Positions 8,526-17,540 of a stretch of 64,000 nucleotides of DNA are shown here, in pieces. Position 1 is the first letter of the stretch. Every line of letters starts with the position of its first letter. This stretch comes from Vallitalea sp. Its GTDB lineage: Bacteria > Bacillota > Clostridia > Lachnospirales > Vallitaleaceae. Location of the stretch: positions 62,001 to 126,000 of the forward strand of contig NZ_JAOARO010000088.1 of NCBI RefSeq assembly GCF_025211055.1, given 5' to 3'. The position numbers and the translations under genes were made by a program. The notes under the pieces were generated by a model that was not told the origin of the DNA, searched no databases, and saw only the letters and a list, made by a program, of their open reading frames with translations.

Positions 8526-9302
8526 ATGAAGAAACATACTATTATTATACTAATGGTATTAGTAACGACAGTATTTAGTCTTAATACTAATGTTAATGCC
8601 CAAACAATCATTAAATTTTCAGATGTCAAAAATAATGTACTTGAACAGTACAAAAATGATGAGCAATTTAAATTAGAAATGAAGGAAAATCCTGATGGTG
8701 CAATGCAAATGATAAATTCTATCACACTAGAAAAATTAAGGCCATCTAGAAAAGCACCTAGAATAGGCGGTATGACAGGAGCGGTTTGTACTGTACCTGT
8801 AATAAAACAAGCAACAGATTTTTACTGTGGATATGCAACCATGCTACAAACTCTTTATGGAATAAATTTACAATCTAAAGTAAGTGGAACAGATAATAAC
8901 AGGAAACAAGAAACTTTAGCTGAAAATGCAGGTCATAAGAATAGTTCAGCCATTGTATGGGAAGTAAAAAGAGATTTAAATACTTATCTTTCACAAAATT
9001 ATTACAAATATATGCAAGGAAGTGCTATGGATAAATCTTCATTTGCAACAAAAATTTATAATAGTTTATATTATAATAGACCTGTACTATTACATGCAAA
9101 GACTAAATCTTTGCCTTATTATCATGGTCGCGATTTAGGTCATTATTTATCAGTAGATAAAATAGACTGTGAACCTATTGATAATTTAGTTAGAATTAAA
9201 GATTGCTGTTGGTATGATCAATTTCGTGGTGAATGGAATGTTAGATTATCTGAAGCATATGGAACAGTATCACCATCTGGTAGATACGTAATTTATTATT
9301 AA
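8526..9302 (+). CDS. Secreted papain-like cysteine protease (C39-like)
   Basis: A 258-residue protein with a signal peptide (MKKHTIIILMVLVTTVFSL, cleavage near VNA-QT) and a papain-fold peptidase domain similar to C39-like/peptidase_C39_2 proteins. The probable catalytic triad is Cys101 in DFYCGYATM, His206 in LGHYLSVD and Asp226 in RIKDCCW. There is no ABC transporter, so it is not a bacteriocin-processing exporter. Residues 28-80 form a short helical propeptide-like region. The start at 8526 follows AAAGGAG at 8511-8517; an upstream ATG at 8496 lacks a site. The substrate is unknown. It is followed 11 bp later by a lipoprotein and both lie inside the duplicated-repeat cassette. Confidence 0.75.
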   Translation: MKKHTIIILMVLVTTVFSLNTNVNAQTIIKFSDVKNNVLEQYKNDEQFKLEMKENPDGAMQMINSITLEKLRPSRKAPRIGGMTGAVCTVPVIKQATDFYCGYATMLQTLYGINLQSKVSGTDNNRKQETLAENAGHKNSSAIVWEVKRDLNTYLSQNYYKYMQGSAMDKSSFATKIYNSLYYNRPVLLHAKTKSLPYYHGRDLGHYLSVDKIDCEPIDNLVRIKDCCWYDQFRGEWNVRLSEAYGTVSPSGRYVIYY

Positions 9303-9313
9303 GGTTTTAATTC

Positions 9314-10453
9314 ATGAAAAAAATTAATAAATTATTAATTGTTAGCTTTAGTTTTTTATTTGTAATGACTGGATGTAATAGCAAAGATAAATCATTATTT
9401 TTAGATAGTGATAATATTATTAAAGATATACAATTTGTTGAAGAAAAGAATGAAAAGTTACACATAGATACAAATATTTTACCTAATATAAAAAATGGGG
9501 AAATTTTTGATTATTCTTATGTAGATGATAAAATATACTACATCGTTGTATATGATAGTTTTAGTGAATATGTCAATGATATAGATATATATTGTTATAA
9601 TATAAAAGATAAGAATACATCACTTATTTATAATTATCATGATGATAATATCAATAAATTTATGTGTGACTTAAGAGCAACTAAAGAATATCTGTTTTGG
9701 ATAGATTTGTATGGTGATAAACCATATTGGAGACTTAATAAGATGACTTTAGCAGATGGTGAAATAGATATTATTAGAAAATATGAAGATAGTAATTCTA
9801 CCAGTCCTCCTGCTATTAGTATCAGTAAAAATTGGGTATCTTGGTATGAATTACCTGAAGGTTCCGAAGATATATATACTGATAATAACTTATTATTATA
9901 TTCTATCAAAGATGATTCAGTAATATTATTACAAGAAAAAGTTTATAGAGCTTCACCTTATTATGAAGCCCCTATTTGCGATAATTTCATTACCTACCTA
10001 ACAGCAAATAAAGATAAGACTCTTTCTATAAATCAATATAATTTAGATACAAAAGAAACGTTTGAAATAAATACCAATAGTGATATTGACGAAAGGTATA
10101 TTATTGATTATATGTCTAATGGAAGTTATATTGTGTGGCATGATGGAAACTATAAGACACTAATTGAACCTCATTTATTTGTTCATGATTTAAAATTATG
10201 TAAGACATATCAATTCAATACAGATAATAAAAGTGTTCTTTGTAGTAGGATTTATAGTAATTATATTATGGTAAAATATAATAACCATATTGACAATAAC
10301 CTATATTTTTATGATTTAGAAGGGTTTACTAAAATTAATGTTAGTAACTATTTAGATAATGAATCTATTGATTGGTTACGTAATAGTACAGATAATTATG
10401 TAACAAGCCAATTTTATGACAAAGATGATACTGGTATTATACGTATAAATTAA
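9314..10453 (+). CDS. Lipoprotein with beta-propeller-like repeats
   Basis: A 379-residue lipoprotein: signal peptide and lipobox FVMTGC (Cys at about 21), then repeated short segments of the type YIVWHDG, YLFWID, WVSWYEL and LLYSIKDD, each an aromatic-W pair followed by a polar turn. This spacing (about every 45-55 residues) is what a TolB/DUF5050-like beta-propeller looks like; I see no catalytic motif. It is translationally close to the secreted protease just upstream and probably shares its transcript. A sensor, inhibitor or adaptor for that protease is possible but not shown. Confidence 0.6.
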   Translation: MKKINKLLIVSFSFLFVMTGCNSKDKSLFLDSDNIIKDIQFVEEKNEKLHIDTNILPNIKNGEIFDYSYVDDKIYYIVVYDSFSEYVNDIDIYCYNIKDKNTSLIYNYHDDNINKFMCDLRATKEYLFWIDLYGDKPYWRLNKMTLADGEIDIIRKYEDSNSTSPPAISISKNWVSWYELPEGSEDIYTDNNLLLYSIKDDSVILLQEKVYRASPYYEAPICDNFITYLTANKDKTLSINQYNLDTKETFEINTNSDIDERYIIDYMSNGSYIVWHDGNYKTLIEPHLFVHDLKLCKTYQFNTDNKSVLCSRIYSNYIMVKYNNHIDNNLYFYDLEGFTKINVSNYLDNESIDWLRNSTDNYVTSQFYDKDDTGIIRIN

Positions 10454-10596
10454 TAGTATGCCTTAATAATAGTAAATTAAATAGCTAGAAATAAGATAAT
10501 ATAACTTATAGTCATTAGAAATTGTTATAATCCATTTCGTATAAGGGTTACAGTTATTATTTATCATAAAAAATAGGTTAGGTATAAATTACTAAG

Positions 10597-10684
10597 AAAT
10601 TATACAAGTTAATTACAGGAATCATTCATGCATTTTTACTATAAAGAAGGTCTATGAAAATTATAATTATGGACTTTCTTTTTT
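10597..10684 (+). repeat. Right copy of 87-bp direct repeat (bofC end plus terminator)
   Basis: Near-identical to 8157-8243, including the orphan bofC ending (AATTATACAAGTTAATTACA) and the terminator stem (10643-10652 with 10672-10681, then a T-run). Upstream of it the similarity to the bofC gene fades within about 15 bases. The rest of the 10454-10833 gap shows no gene; it holds this repeat and presumably the alpha-galactosidase promoter. Confidence 0.9.
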
Positions 10685-10833
10685 ATATTATAGGAATAGG
10701 ATGAAAGTTTACAGTAATTGTTAATTATGATACACTAATCTATATTAACAACATTAAGAGTATGTTTTTTGCTGGTCGGGAATGTGGTTATACTTATCAG
10801 ACTTAATAAAATCTATTAGGAGAAGGTGTTTTA

Positions 10834-13206
10834 ATGATTTATGTAAATAATAACAATGAATTTCATCTTACAACATCCAATACTAGTTATATCATAAAAG
10901 TATTAGAGTCCAATCACTTATCACATTTATATTATGGACGTAAAATAAGAAACAGGGATGATTTTAGTAATTTATATCATAATTATGTAACACCAGTTGG
11001 CAACGAGACTAATTATAGTAAAAAACATGAACATTATTCTTTGAACACCACTACATTAGAGTTATCAACTTATGGCAAGTCTGATTATAGAGAGCCATCA
11101 TTACATATAGAGTTTAGTGATAATTCAAGAGTAAGTGATTTTCTATTCCATTCATATAACATATATGAAGGTAAAAAAGATATAGAGGGATTACCACATA
11201 CTTTTCAGAACGAGGACACTGTTACGTCATTGGAGATTAAGTTATATGACCAAGTGATGGATGTATATGTGTTATTACAGTACTCTGTTTTTTATGATAG
11301 AGATGTCATTACAAGAAGTATGAAAATTGTTAATGGTGAATCAGGTAAGATTAGAATTGTCAAGGCAATGAGTTTTAATATTGATTTTGATAATTGTGAT
11401 TACGACTTAATAACTCTTGAAGGAAAATGGATCAGAGAAAAGCATATACAAAAACAAAGACTTAATAAAGGAGTATACTATATTAATTCAAAAAAATTCA
11501 CTTCAAGTTCAGATTTCAATCCTTTTATGTGTTTATCAGAGGCTGATACTACAGAAGACTATGGTTCCTGTTATGGTTTTTCTTTATTATACAGTGGCAA
11601 TCATCAAGGGTTAGCAGAAGTCAGTCCTCATAATCAAACTAGGGTACAGATGGGAATTAATCCATTTGATTTCAGCTGGCTGTTAGATAAAAAAGAAGAA
11701 TTTCAAACTCCTGAAGTGATAATGACTTATTCAAAAAATGGAATAGGAGGTATGAGCAGGAATTTTCATGATGTAATTAATCATAATCTAATACCGGTGA
11801 GATGGCAATTCAGAAAAAGACCTGTTATAGCTAATAGTTGGGAAGCAGCATATTTTGATTTTAATGAGAAGAAGTTGTTAAGACTTGCAAAAACTGCAAA
11901 AGAACTTGGCATGGAATTATTTGTACTAGATGATGGTTGGTTCAAAGGACGTAATGATGATACAACTAGTTTGGGGGATTGGGTTGAAGATAGAAAGAAG
12001 CTACCTAATGGCCTTGAAGGTCTTAGTAATAAAATTAATGAAATGGGATTAGGATTTGGATTATGGGTAGAACCTGAAATGATATCACAAGAGAGTGATT
12101 TGTATAAAAGACATCCAAGTTGGGCTATAAAACTCGAAAATAGAGAACCATCACTTGGAAGAAATCAATTAATGCTGGATATGGCTAATCCTAATGTAAT
12201 AAATTATTTATATAAACAACTTAGCAGTGTATTCAGACGAGGAAAGGTCAAGTATGTTAAGTGGGATATGAATAGGTGTGTAACTGATGTTTATTCTTCA
12301 TATCTACCAAAACATAGACAAAAAGAATTGGCACATAGATACATTTTGGGATTATACGATTTACTGAATAGATTGAAAACAGATTTTGAGGATATATTAT
12401 TTGAAAGTTGTGCTAGTGGTGGTAATAGGTATGACTTAGGAATGTTATATTATATGCCCCAAACATGGGCAAGTGATAATACTGACCCTGGTGAAAGAAT
12501 GAATATTCAATATGGTTCATCGTTAATTTATCCACTAAGTACCCTTGGAGCTCATGTTGGTTCTAACCCTTCACATCAAGTATTGAGACAAAACAGTATT
12601 GAATCAAGATTCAACGTGGCTTGTTTTGGACTATTGGGTTATGAACTTAATTTGAATAATCTTTCTAACTTTGAGAAAAAGGCTATTAAAAAACAAGTGG
12701 AGTTTTATAAGAAACATAGAAAGTTATTACAGTATGGTACATTCTATAGAATTAAATCACCATTTGAAACAAATTATGCCATATGGATGGTAGTTTCTAA
12801 GGATAAAGAAGAAGCCATTGTGGGCTACTATCAAAAACTGCAAGAAAGCAATAAAAGTTTGGAAACCATTAAATTAAAAGGTTTAGAAGAACAGTACATG
12901 TATCATCTGGAATCAAGGGCACAATTTATGAATATAGAGAGATTTGGTGAATTAATCAATGATTATGTACCTTTTAATGTGAAGATCAACGGGGTAAGAG
13001 GAATTATACATAAAACAATATCTGATAATTATATGTACAAGAATGATGTTCAAAAGATAGATGAGTATGGTGATAGCTTGATGTATGCTGGATTAAAGCC
13101 TTTACAACAATTCAATGGAGCTGGATTTGGTGATCAGGTAAGATATATTGGAGACTTTGGTTCAAGAATTTACTACTTGAAAAAAGTTGAAGTCATGGAA
13201 GAATAA
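10834..13206 (+). CDS. GH36 alpha-galactosidase
   Basis: A cytoplasmic glycoside hydrolase of 790 residues with no signal peptide. GH36 architecture is visible: N-terminal beta-sandwich (about 1-320), TIM barrel (about 330-660) and C-terminal beta domain. The nucleophile is Asp478 in VKWDMNR and the acid/base is Asp548 in ASDNTDPGER, with the CASGGNRYD motif between. LDDGWFKGRNDD and LWVEPEMIS are also typical. It should release alpha-1,6-galactose from raffinose-family sugars or galactomannan fragments. The start follows AGGAGAAGG (10818-10826). No transporter or regulator gene is adjacent, so uptake of the substrate must be encoded elsewhere. Confidence 0.93.
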   Translation: MIYVNNNNEFHLTTSNTSYIIKVLESNHLSHLYYGRKIRNRDDFSNLYHNYVTPVGNETNYSKKHEHYSLNTTTLELSTYGKSDYREPSLHIEFSDNSRVSDFLFHSYNIYEGKKDIEGLPHTFQNEDTVTSLEIKLYDQVMDVYVLLQYSVFYDRDVITRSMKIVNGESGKIRIVKAMSFNIDFDNCDYDLITLEGKWIREKHIQKQRLNKGVYYINSKKFTSSSDFNPFMCLSEADTTEDYGSCYGFSLLYSGNHQGLAEVSPHNQTRVQMGINPFDFSWLLDKKEEFQTPEVIMTYSKNGIGGMSRNFHDVINHNLIPVRWQFRKRPVIANSWEAAYFDFNEKKLLRLAKTAKELGMELFVLDDGWFKGRNDDTTSLGDWVEDRKKLPNGLEGLSNKINEMGLGFGLWVEPEMISQESDLYKRHPSWAIKLENREPSLGRNQLMLDMANPNVINYLYKQLSSVFRRGKVKYVKWDMNRCVTDVYSSYLPKHRQKELAHRYILGLYDLLNRLKTDFEDILFESCASGGNRYDLGMLYYMPQTWASDNTDPGERMNIQYGSSLIYPLSTLGAHVGSNPSHQVLRQNSIESRFNVACFGLLGYELNLNNLSNFEKKAIKKQVEFYKKHRKLLQYGTFYRIKSPFETNYAIWMVVSKDKEEAIVGYYQKLQESNKSLETIKLKGLEEQYMYHLESRAQFMNIERFGELINDYVPFNVKINGVRGIIHKTISDNYMYKNDVQKIDEYGDSLMYAGLKPLQQFNGAGFGDQVRYIGDFGSRIYYLKKVEVMEE

Positions 13207-13285
13207 TACATTGTTTATAAAATATCCTTGCATTCATATAATAAATAACTTAAAATAGTTTTATTATATGATGTGAGGTTTTTTT

Positions 13286-14512
13286 ATGGCTAAAAATAAG
13301 ATTGTTATTATTGGTGGTGGAGCTTCAGGGTTAGTTGCAGCAATTGTCGCAGCAAGAAATGGAGCAAAAGTTACCATCTTAGAAAGAAAAGATAGAATTG
13401 GGAAAAAAATACTGGCTACAGGGAATGGTAGATGTAATCTAACCAACATGCACTGTTCTAGTAAATATTTTCATGGTGGAGATAAGGATTTCATTACAAA
13501 GATATTAGAGCAGTTTGATGTAAATGAAACACTGGAGTTTTTTAGTGAATTAGGGATATATCCTATTACTGTAGATAGTGGAAAAGTTTATCCTAATTCA
13601 TTACAAGCAAGCTCGGTATTGGATGTACTAAGACTGGAAGCGGATAGATTAAAAATAAAGATAGAATGCAATGCTGAAGTTACTAAGATTGAGCGAAGTA
13701 ATAACTTTGTCGTTTATACAAAGGATAAAAAATATTATGGTAATAAAATCATTATAGCAGCAGGAGGGAAATCTTCTCCTGACCTAGGCTCTAATGGTAG
13801 CGGATTTACATTAGCTAAATCTTTTGGACATACTATTAAAAAGCCCATACCTTCTTTGGTTCAGCTTAAGTCTGGTGCTGATTTCTTGAAACAAATAAAA
13901 GGTGTCAAAATAAATGCTTTGGCTAAAATAATAGATGAGAATAATGAAATAATACGCAAAGAATACGGAGAAATATTGTTTACAGATTATGGTATATCAG
14001 GTCCACCTATTTTACAGATTAGTAGAATTGCTTCTGATTATCTTAATGATAATAAGAGAGTTAGTGTAGACATTGACTTTTTTCATGACTTATCAGATAA
14101 GAAATTGGATCAAATTCTGTTGAAGAGGTTGACTTCTATGCCTAATAAAACTATACAAGAGAATTTTATCGGGTTGATTAACAAAAGATTAATCAATATA
14201 ATTATAAAAGAAGCGGGTATAGCACCTATTAAAAAATCTGCTGACATTAAAAAAGAAGAAAGAAATAAGCTTGTATCTATTCTAAAAAAATTCTCATTGA
14301 TTATAACTGGTACCAATCAATGGAATCAATCACAAGTTACTGCAGGTGGTATCATAACAAGTGAAATAGATGAGGTTACTCTGGAATCGAAGAAAGTTAA
14401 AGATGTATATCTTGCAGGAGAGGTTATAGATGTAGATGGTGATTGTGGAGGGTATAATTTGCAATGGGCTTGGAGTTCAGGGGTTGTTGCAGGTATGAAT
14501 GCTAGTAAATGA
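13286..14512 (+). CDS. HI0933/YhiN-family FAD-dependent oxidoreductase
   Basis: A 408-residue flavoprotein of the HI0933 (COG2081, BaiN-like) family. The N-terminal dinucleotide-binding motif is GGGASGLVAA (about residues 9-18), followed by the family hallmark KKILATGNGRCNLTN. The conserved C-terminal FAD segment LAGEVIDVDGDCGGYNLQWA is present, here about residues 380-400. The true substrate of most family members is unknown. It starts at ATG after a GAGG site and stands 79 bp after the alpha-galactosidase. Confidence 0.88.
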   Translation: MAKNKIVIIGGGASGLVAAIVAARNGAKVTILERKDRIGKKILATGNGRCNLTNMHCSSKYFHGGDKDFITKILEQFDVNETLEFFSELGIYPITVDSGKVYPNSLQASSVLDVLRLEADRLKIKIECNAEVTKIERSNNFVVYTKDKKYYGNKIIIAAGGKSSPDLGSNGSGFTLAKSFGHTIKKPIPSLVQLKSGADFLKQIKGVKINALAKIIDENNEIIRKEYGEILFTDYGISGPPILQISRIASDYLNDNKRVSVDIDFFHDLSDKKLDQILLKRLTSMPNKTIQENFIGLINKRLINIIIKEAGIAPIKKSADIKKEERNKLVSILKKFSLIITGTNQWNQSQVTAGGIITSEIDEVTLESKKVKDVYLAGEVIDVDGDCGGYNLQWAWSSGVVAGMNASK

Positions 14513-14534
14513 GGTATGATAGTGGCTTATGGTC

Positions 14535-14710
14535 GCTTAGAAGGTATAGGGGGAATATTCCGTCAGCTAATTAAACGTCCATGTTCATTAAATAATAAAA
14601 AGACATCGAGTCTTATTATTATTTCTGACAGTCCAGTTGGGCTGCCAGATTAAATGCTGAGTTCGCCGTCCATGGCTCACTGCTCCATATTCCCCCTATA
14701 CCTTCTAAGC
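14535..14710. repeat. 176-bp nested inverted-repeat element
   Basis: Outer arms of 24 bp are perfectly complementary (14535-14558 and 14687-14710; GCTTAGAAGGTATAGGGGGA is the first 20 bases of the left arm). Inside lies a second 15-bp stem with one mismatch (14590-14604 with 14610-14624). The arms and inner part are clearly less AT-rich than the surroundings. There is no ORF. It fills most of the 276-bp gap between two co-directional genes. It could be a MITE-like repeat or a structured RNA; no T-run follows, so a plain terminator is unlikely. Confidence 0.8.
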
Positions 14711-14788
14711 TCTGTGTTGCATTTATACCTTATATAGGTTTCATCTTAAATATTGGCAAGAAAATTGAATCATGAAAGGATAAGTTAG

Positions 14789-16384
14789 ATGTTACGACTA
14801 CAGCAAATTAAGTTTGGTCTTGATCATAATGAAAATGATATTTCTAGAAGAATAAGAAAAGAATTAAGGATAAATGAGGATATTAAGTTTTCTTATAGGA
14901 TTGTGAAAAAATCTATTGATGCTAGAAAAAAAAATGATATAAAGATAGTTTATACCTTTGATATAAAGATTGATAATGAGAATAAAATATTGGCTAAGAA
15001 AGGGAATCGTTCCCTTTGTTTTGTTAATAATAAGAAATATGAATTTCCTAATAGAAATGCTAGTTTTGTGGATAGACCAATAATAGTTGGATCAGGTCCT
15101 GCAGGACTTTTTTGCGGGCTTGTATTGGCTGAGAATGGCTATGCTCCTATTATCCTAGAGAGAGGACAAAATATGGATAATCGTGTGAAGGATGTGGAGC
15201 GATTTATAGCTACTAATGAGTTTTCTATCAAGTCTAATATTCAATTTGGTGAAGGTGGAGCTGGAACCTTTTCAGATGGAAAGTTAAATACTATGGTTAA
15301 GGATAAATTTCTTAGAAATAGAAAAGTATTAGAGGAATTTGTTGAATGTGGAGCTCCTGAAGAAATATTATACTATAATAAACCTCATATTGGTACTGAT
15401 TATCTTAGGAAAGTTGTAAAAAACATTAGAAAGAAAATTATTGATTTAGGTGGAGAGGTAAGATTTAATAGTAGGGTTACATCTTTGTTGGCTGATGAAG
15501 GTTGTATAGCTGGAGTAGTTGTTAATAATACAAGTGAAATAAAGTCTAGGAATGTTATTCTTGCAATAGGACATAGTGCAAGAGATACGTTTTCCATGTT
15601 AAAGGATAATAATATACTTATTGAAAAGAAACCATTTGCTATTGGACTTAGGATTGAGCATCCTCAGGATTTAATTAATAGATCACAATATGGAAATAGT
15701 TATGAACATAAAAGCTTACCAGTTGCTGATTATAAATTAACACATCATTGTAATAATGGAAGAGGAGTATATTCATTCTGTATGTGTCCTGGAGGACATG
15801 TTGTCAATGCTAGTTCAGAAGAGGGTAGAGTTGTTACTAATGGTATGAGTAATTTTCTAAGAAATGCTGATAATGCTAATAGTGCACTCTTGGTCAATAT
15901 AACTCCAGAAGATTTTTTTGAGGATGATGTACTAGCAGGTGTGGCTTTTCAAAGAAAATGGGAAGAATCAGCCTATATTGCTGGAGGTAGCAATTATAAT
16001 ATTCCTATTCAGCAATCCATAGATTTCATGAATAATAAAATATCAACAAACATTGGTGATGTTCATCCTTCTCTAGGTGATAAAGCAACCCTTTCTAATC
16101 TTAATGATTGTTTACCTAATTATGTTTGTGATGCCATAAAAGAGGGAATAATAGCTTTTGATAAGAAAATTAAGGGATTTGCAAGAGAAGATGCTATTTT
16201 GTCAGGGGTTGAAACCAGATCTTCTTCGCCTATAAGAATCATTCGAGATAAGGATTACGAAAGTAATATAAGAGGATTATATCCTTGTGGAGAAGGCGCA
16301 GGTTATGCAGGTGGTATCATGTCAGCTGCTATGGATGGTATTAAAGTTGCTGAAGCTGTAGCAAATAGGGGTACAAAAAAATAG
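14789..16384 (+). CDS. FAD-dependent dehydrogenase (COG2509 type)
   Basis: A 531-residue flavoprotein. The first 85 residues form a small alpha/beta domain (LRLQQIKFGLDHNENDI) typical of COG2509 proteins. The FAD motif follows, VGSGPAGLFCGLVLAENGY (about 99-117). Further family features are FGEGGAGTFSDGKLNTMVKD, CMCPGGHVVNASSEEGRVVT and the C-terminal GEGAGYAGGIMSAAMDG. The reaction is not established for this family. The start ATG at 14789 follows GAAAGGA. The gene ends at a shared bidirectional terminator with the minus-strand hydrolase. Confidence 0.88.
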   Translation: MLRLQQIKFGLDHNENDISRRIRKELRINEDIKFSYRIVKKSIDARKKNDIKIVYTFDIKIDNENKILAKKGNRSLCFVNNKKYEFPNRNASFVDRPIIVGSGPAGLFCGLVLAENGYAPIILERGQNMDNRVKDVERFIATNEFSIKSNIQFGEGGAGTFSDGKLNTMVKDKFLRNRKVLEEFVECGAPEEILYYNKPHIGTDYLRKVVKNIRKKIIDLGGEVRFNSRVTSLLADEGCIAGVVVNNTSEIKSRNVILAIGHSARDTFSMLKDNNILIEKKPFAIGLRIEHPQDLINRSQYGNSYEHKSLPVADYKLTHHCNNGRGVYSFCMCPGGHVVNASSEEGRVVTNGMSNFLRNADNANSALLVNITPEDFFEDDVLAGVAFQRKWEESAYIAGGSNYNIPIQQSIDFMNNKISTNIGDVHPSLGDKATLSNLNDCLPNYVCDAIKEGIIAFDKKIKGFAREDAILSGVETRSSSPIRIIRDKDYESNIRGLYPCGEGAGYAGGIMSAAMDGIKVAEAVANRGTKK

Positions 16385-16392
16385 TTAATAAA

Positions 16393-16434
16393 AGAACTTG
16401 TTAATTCTCAATTGGATAAAAATTAACAAGTTCT
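16393..16434. terminator. Bidirectional terminator
   Basis: Perfect 14-bp stem AGAACTTGTTAATT (16393-16406) with its complement (16421-16434), 14-base loop, A-rich on the left and T-rich on the right. It sits between converging genes (16384 and 16441). Confidence 0.85.
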
Positions 16435-16440
16435 ATTTAT

Positions 16441-17253
16441 TTAATTTAATTCAATGCTGTCAGAAACATAATAACTATACCCTTTTTTAATATAGTATCT
16501 AGAGAGTTTTTTGCGTAATTTTTTGTTAGAGGTGTATTCGATAACATATATATTTACACCGTTTTTATTAAGTCTATCAATGTGATTTAAAAGGAAATCA
16601 CAATCTTCTTTATCATTTTCTATTAAATCATTATTAACAAAGTCAATTTTACTGAAAATCGATTCATGGTTAACACCATAAACTAAGTTAGAAACATTCA
16701 TATTTTTATTTAAGGAATCATTGAAAAATTCATAACCACCATTAGCAATAAGAGGTAGATTATACTGTTTGTTCAAACGTGTTATTATATCTAATAAGCC
16801 AGTATATACCTCATAATTATTATATAGGTAATAATTATCCAAATTATCAAGGAAAAATCCATCAATACCTTTATCATACAAATTTTTTGCAAGAACATCT
16901 ATAATGTAATTACGACATTTTTCGTTAGCCAAATCCAACCATTTTTCTTCAGGCCAATTTTCATAATCATCTAAAGTCATATCTTTGAAATAATCATAGT
17001 AGGGGCGAAAATCTTCGATCGATCCAATATTAAGATAACTGTATACCTTAACATTTTCTTTATGTAGAGTGTCTATTTGATCATTATCATAATAGAAAGC
17101 ATCTATGACAATCTCATCAAAATCAATAAATTCATTAATTGTTTCAGGAGAAGAACCAATGAAAACTCCATAGGAAGTATTAACCAGTGTGCTACTTGAT
17201 AAACAATATAGGAAAAATGGAATCACTAATATTAGGTATAATAATCTTGTCAT
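16441..17253 (-). CDS. Secreted GH114/GH166-like glycoside hydrolase (PelA hydrolase-like)
   Basis: A 270-residue protein: N-terminal signal/anchor helix (LLYLILVIPFFLYCLSS), then one TIM-barrel domain. Motifs shared with TM1410/GH114 and with the PelA hydrolase domain are YGVFIGSSPETI, VKVYSYLNIGSIEDFRPYY and GIDGFFLDNLDNYY (acidic active-site strand). Enzymes of this group cut alpha-1,4-N-acetylgalactosamine polymers such as Pel. It is transcribed away from the pel operon, 287 bp from its first gene, so it likely trims or releases the polymer. The ATG at 17253 follows AAAGGA by about nine bases; an upstream ATG at 17286 has no site. The link to Pel is inference from homology and position. 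Confidence 0.78.
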   Translation of the reverse strand: MTRLLYLILVIPFFLYCLSSSTLVNTSYGVFIGSSPETINEFIDFDEIVIDAFYYDNDQIDTLHKENVKVYSYLNIGSIEDFRPYYDYFKDMTLDDYENWPEEKWLDLANEKCRNYIIDVLAKNLYDKGIDGFFLDNLDNYYLYNNYEVYTGLLDIITRLNKQYNLPLIANGGYEFFNDSLNKNMNVSNLVYGVNHESIFSKIDFVNNDLIENDKEDCDFLLNHIDRLNKNGVNIYVIEYTSNKKLRKKLSRYYIKKGYSYYVSDSIELN

Positions 17254-17540
17254 ATAAACATATCCTTTCGTATTTATTGCGTACAAAATATCATAAAACC
17301 CTAAGAAACATCAAAAACGACAAAATTAATTTACAAAAAAAGTTGATAATGATATAATACATTATAATTATTAATATTATATAGATTAAAAATAATTAAA
17401 TACAAAAGTAAAATGCCTAAATAGTTAACAATAACAACTTATATTTATTTTAACAGAATAATAATTATTGTTAAAGTCTTTTCATCAAATATATTCTAAT
17501 TTAATTGTTTTTATAATATTAAAAGCTAAGGAAGTGTTTC

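Noticed and set aside
8820..8830. C39 bacteriocin-processing peptidase
   Set aside because: The Cys-His-Asp set fits the papain fold, but the protein is secreted by signal peptide and lacks any ABC transporter or membrane domain.
17341..17385. Promoter TTGATA/TATAAT for the pel operon
   Set aside because: The spacing between the best -35 and -10 candidates is about 14 bases and the DNA is so AT-rich that such matches are expected by chance.
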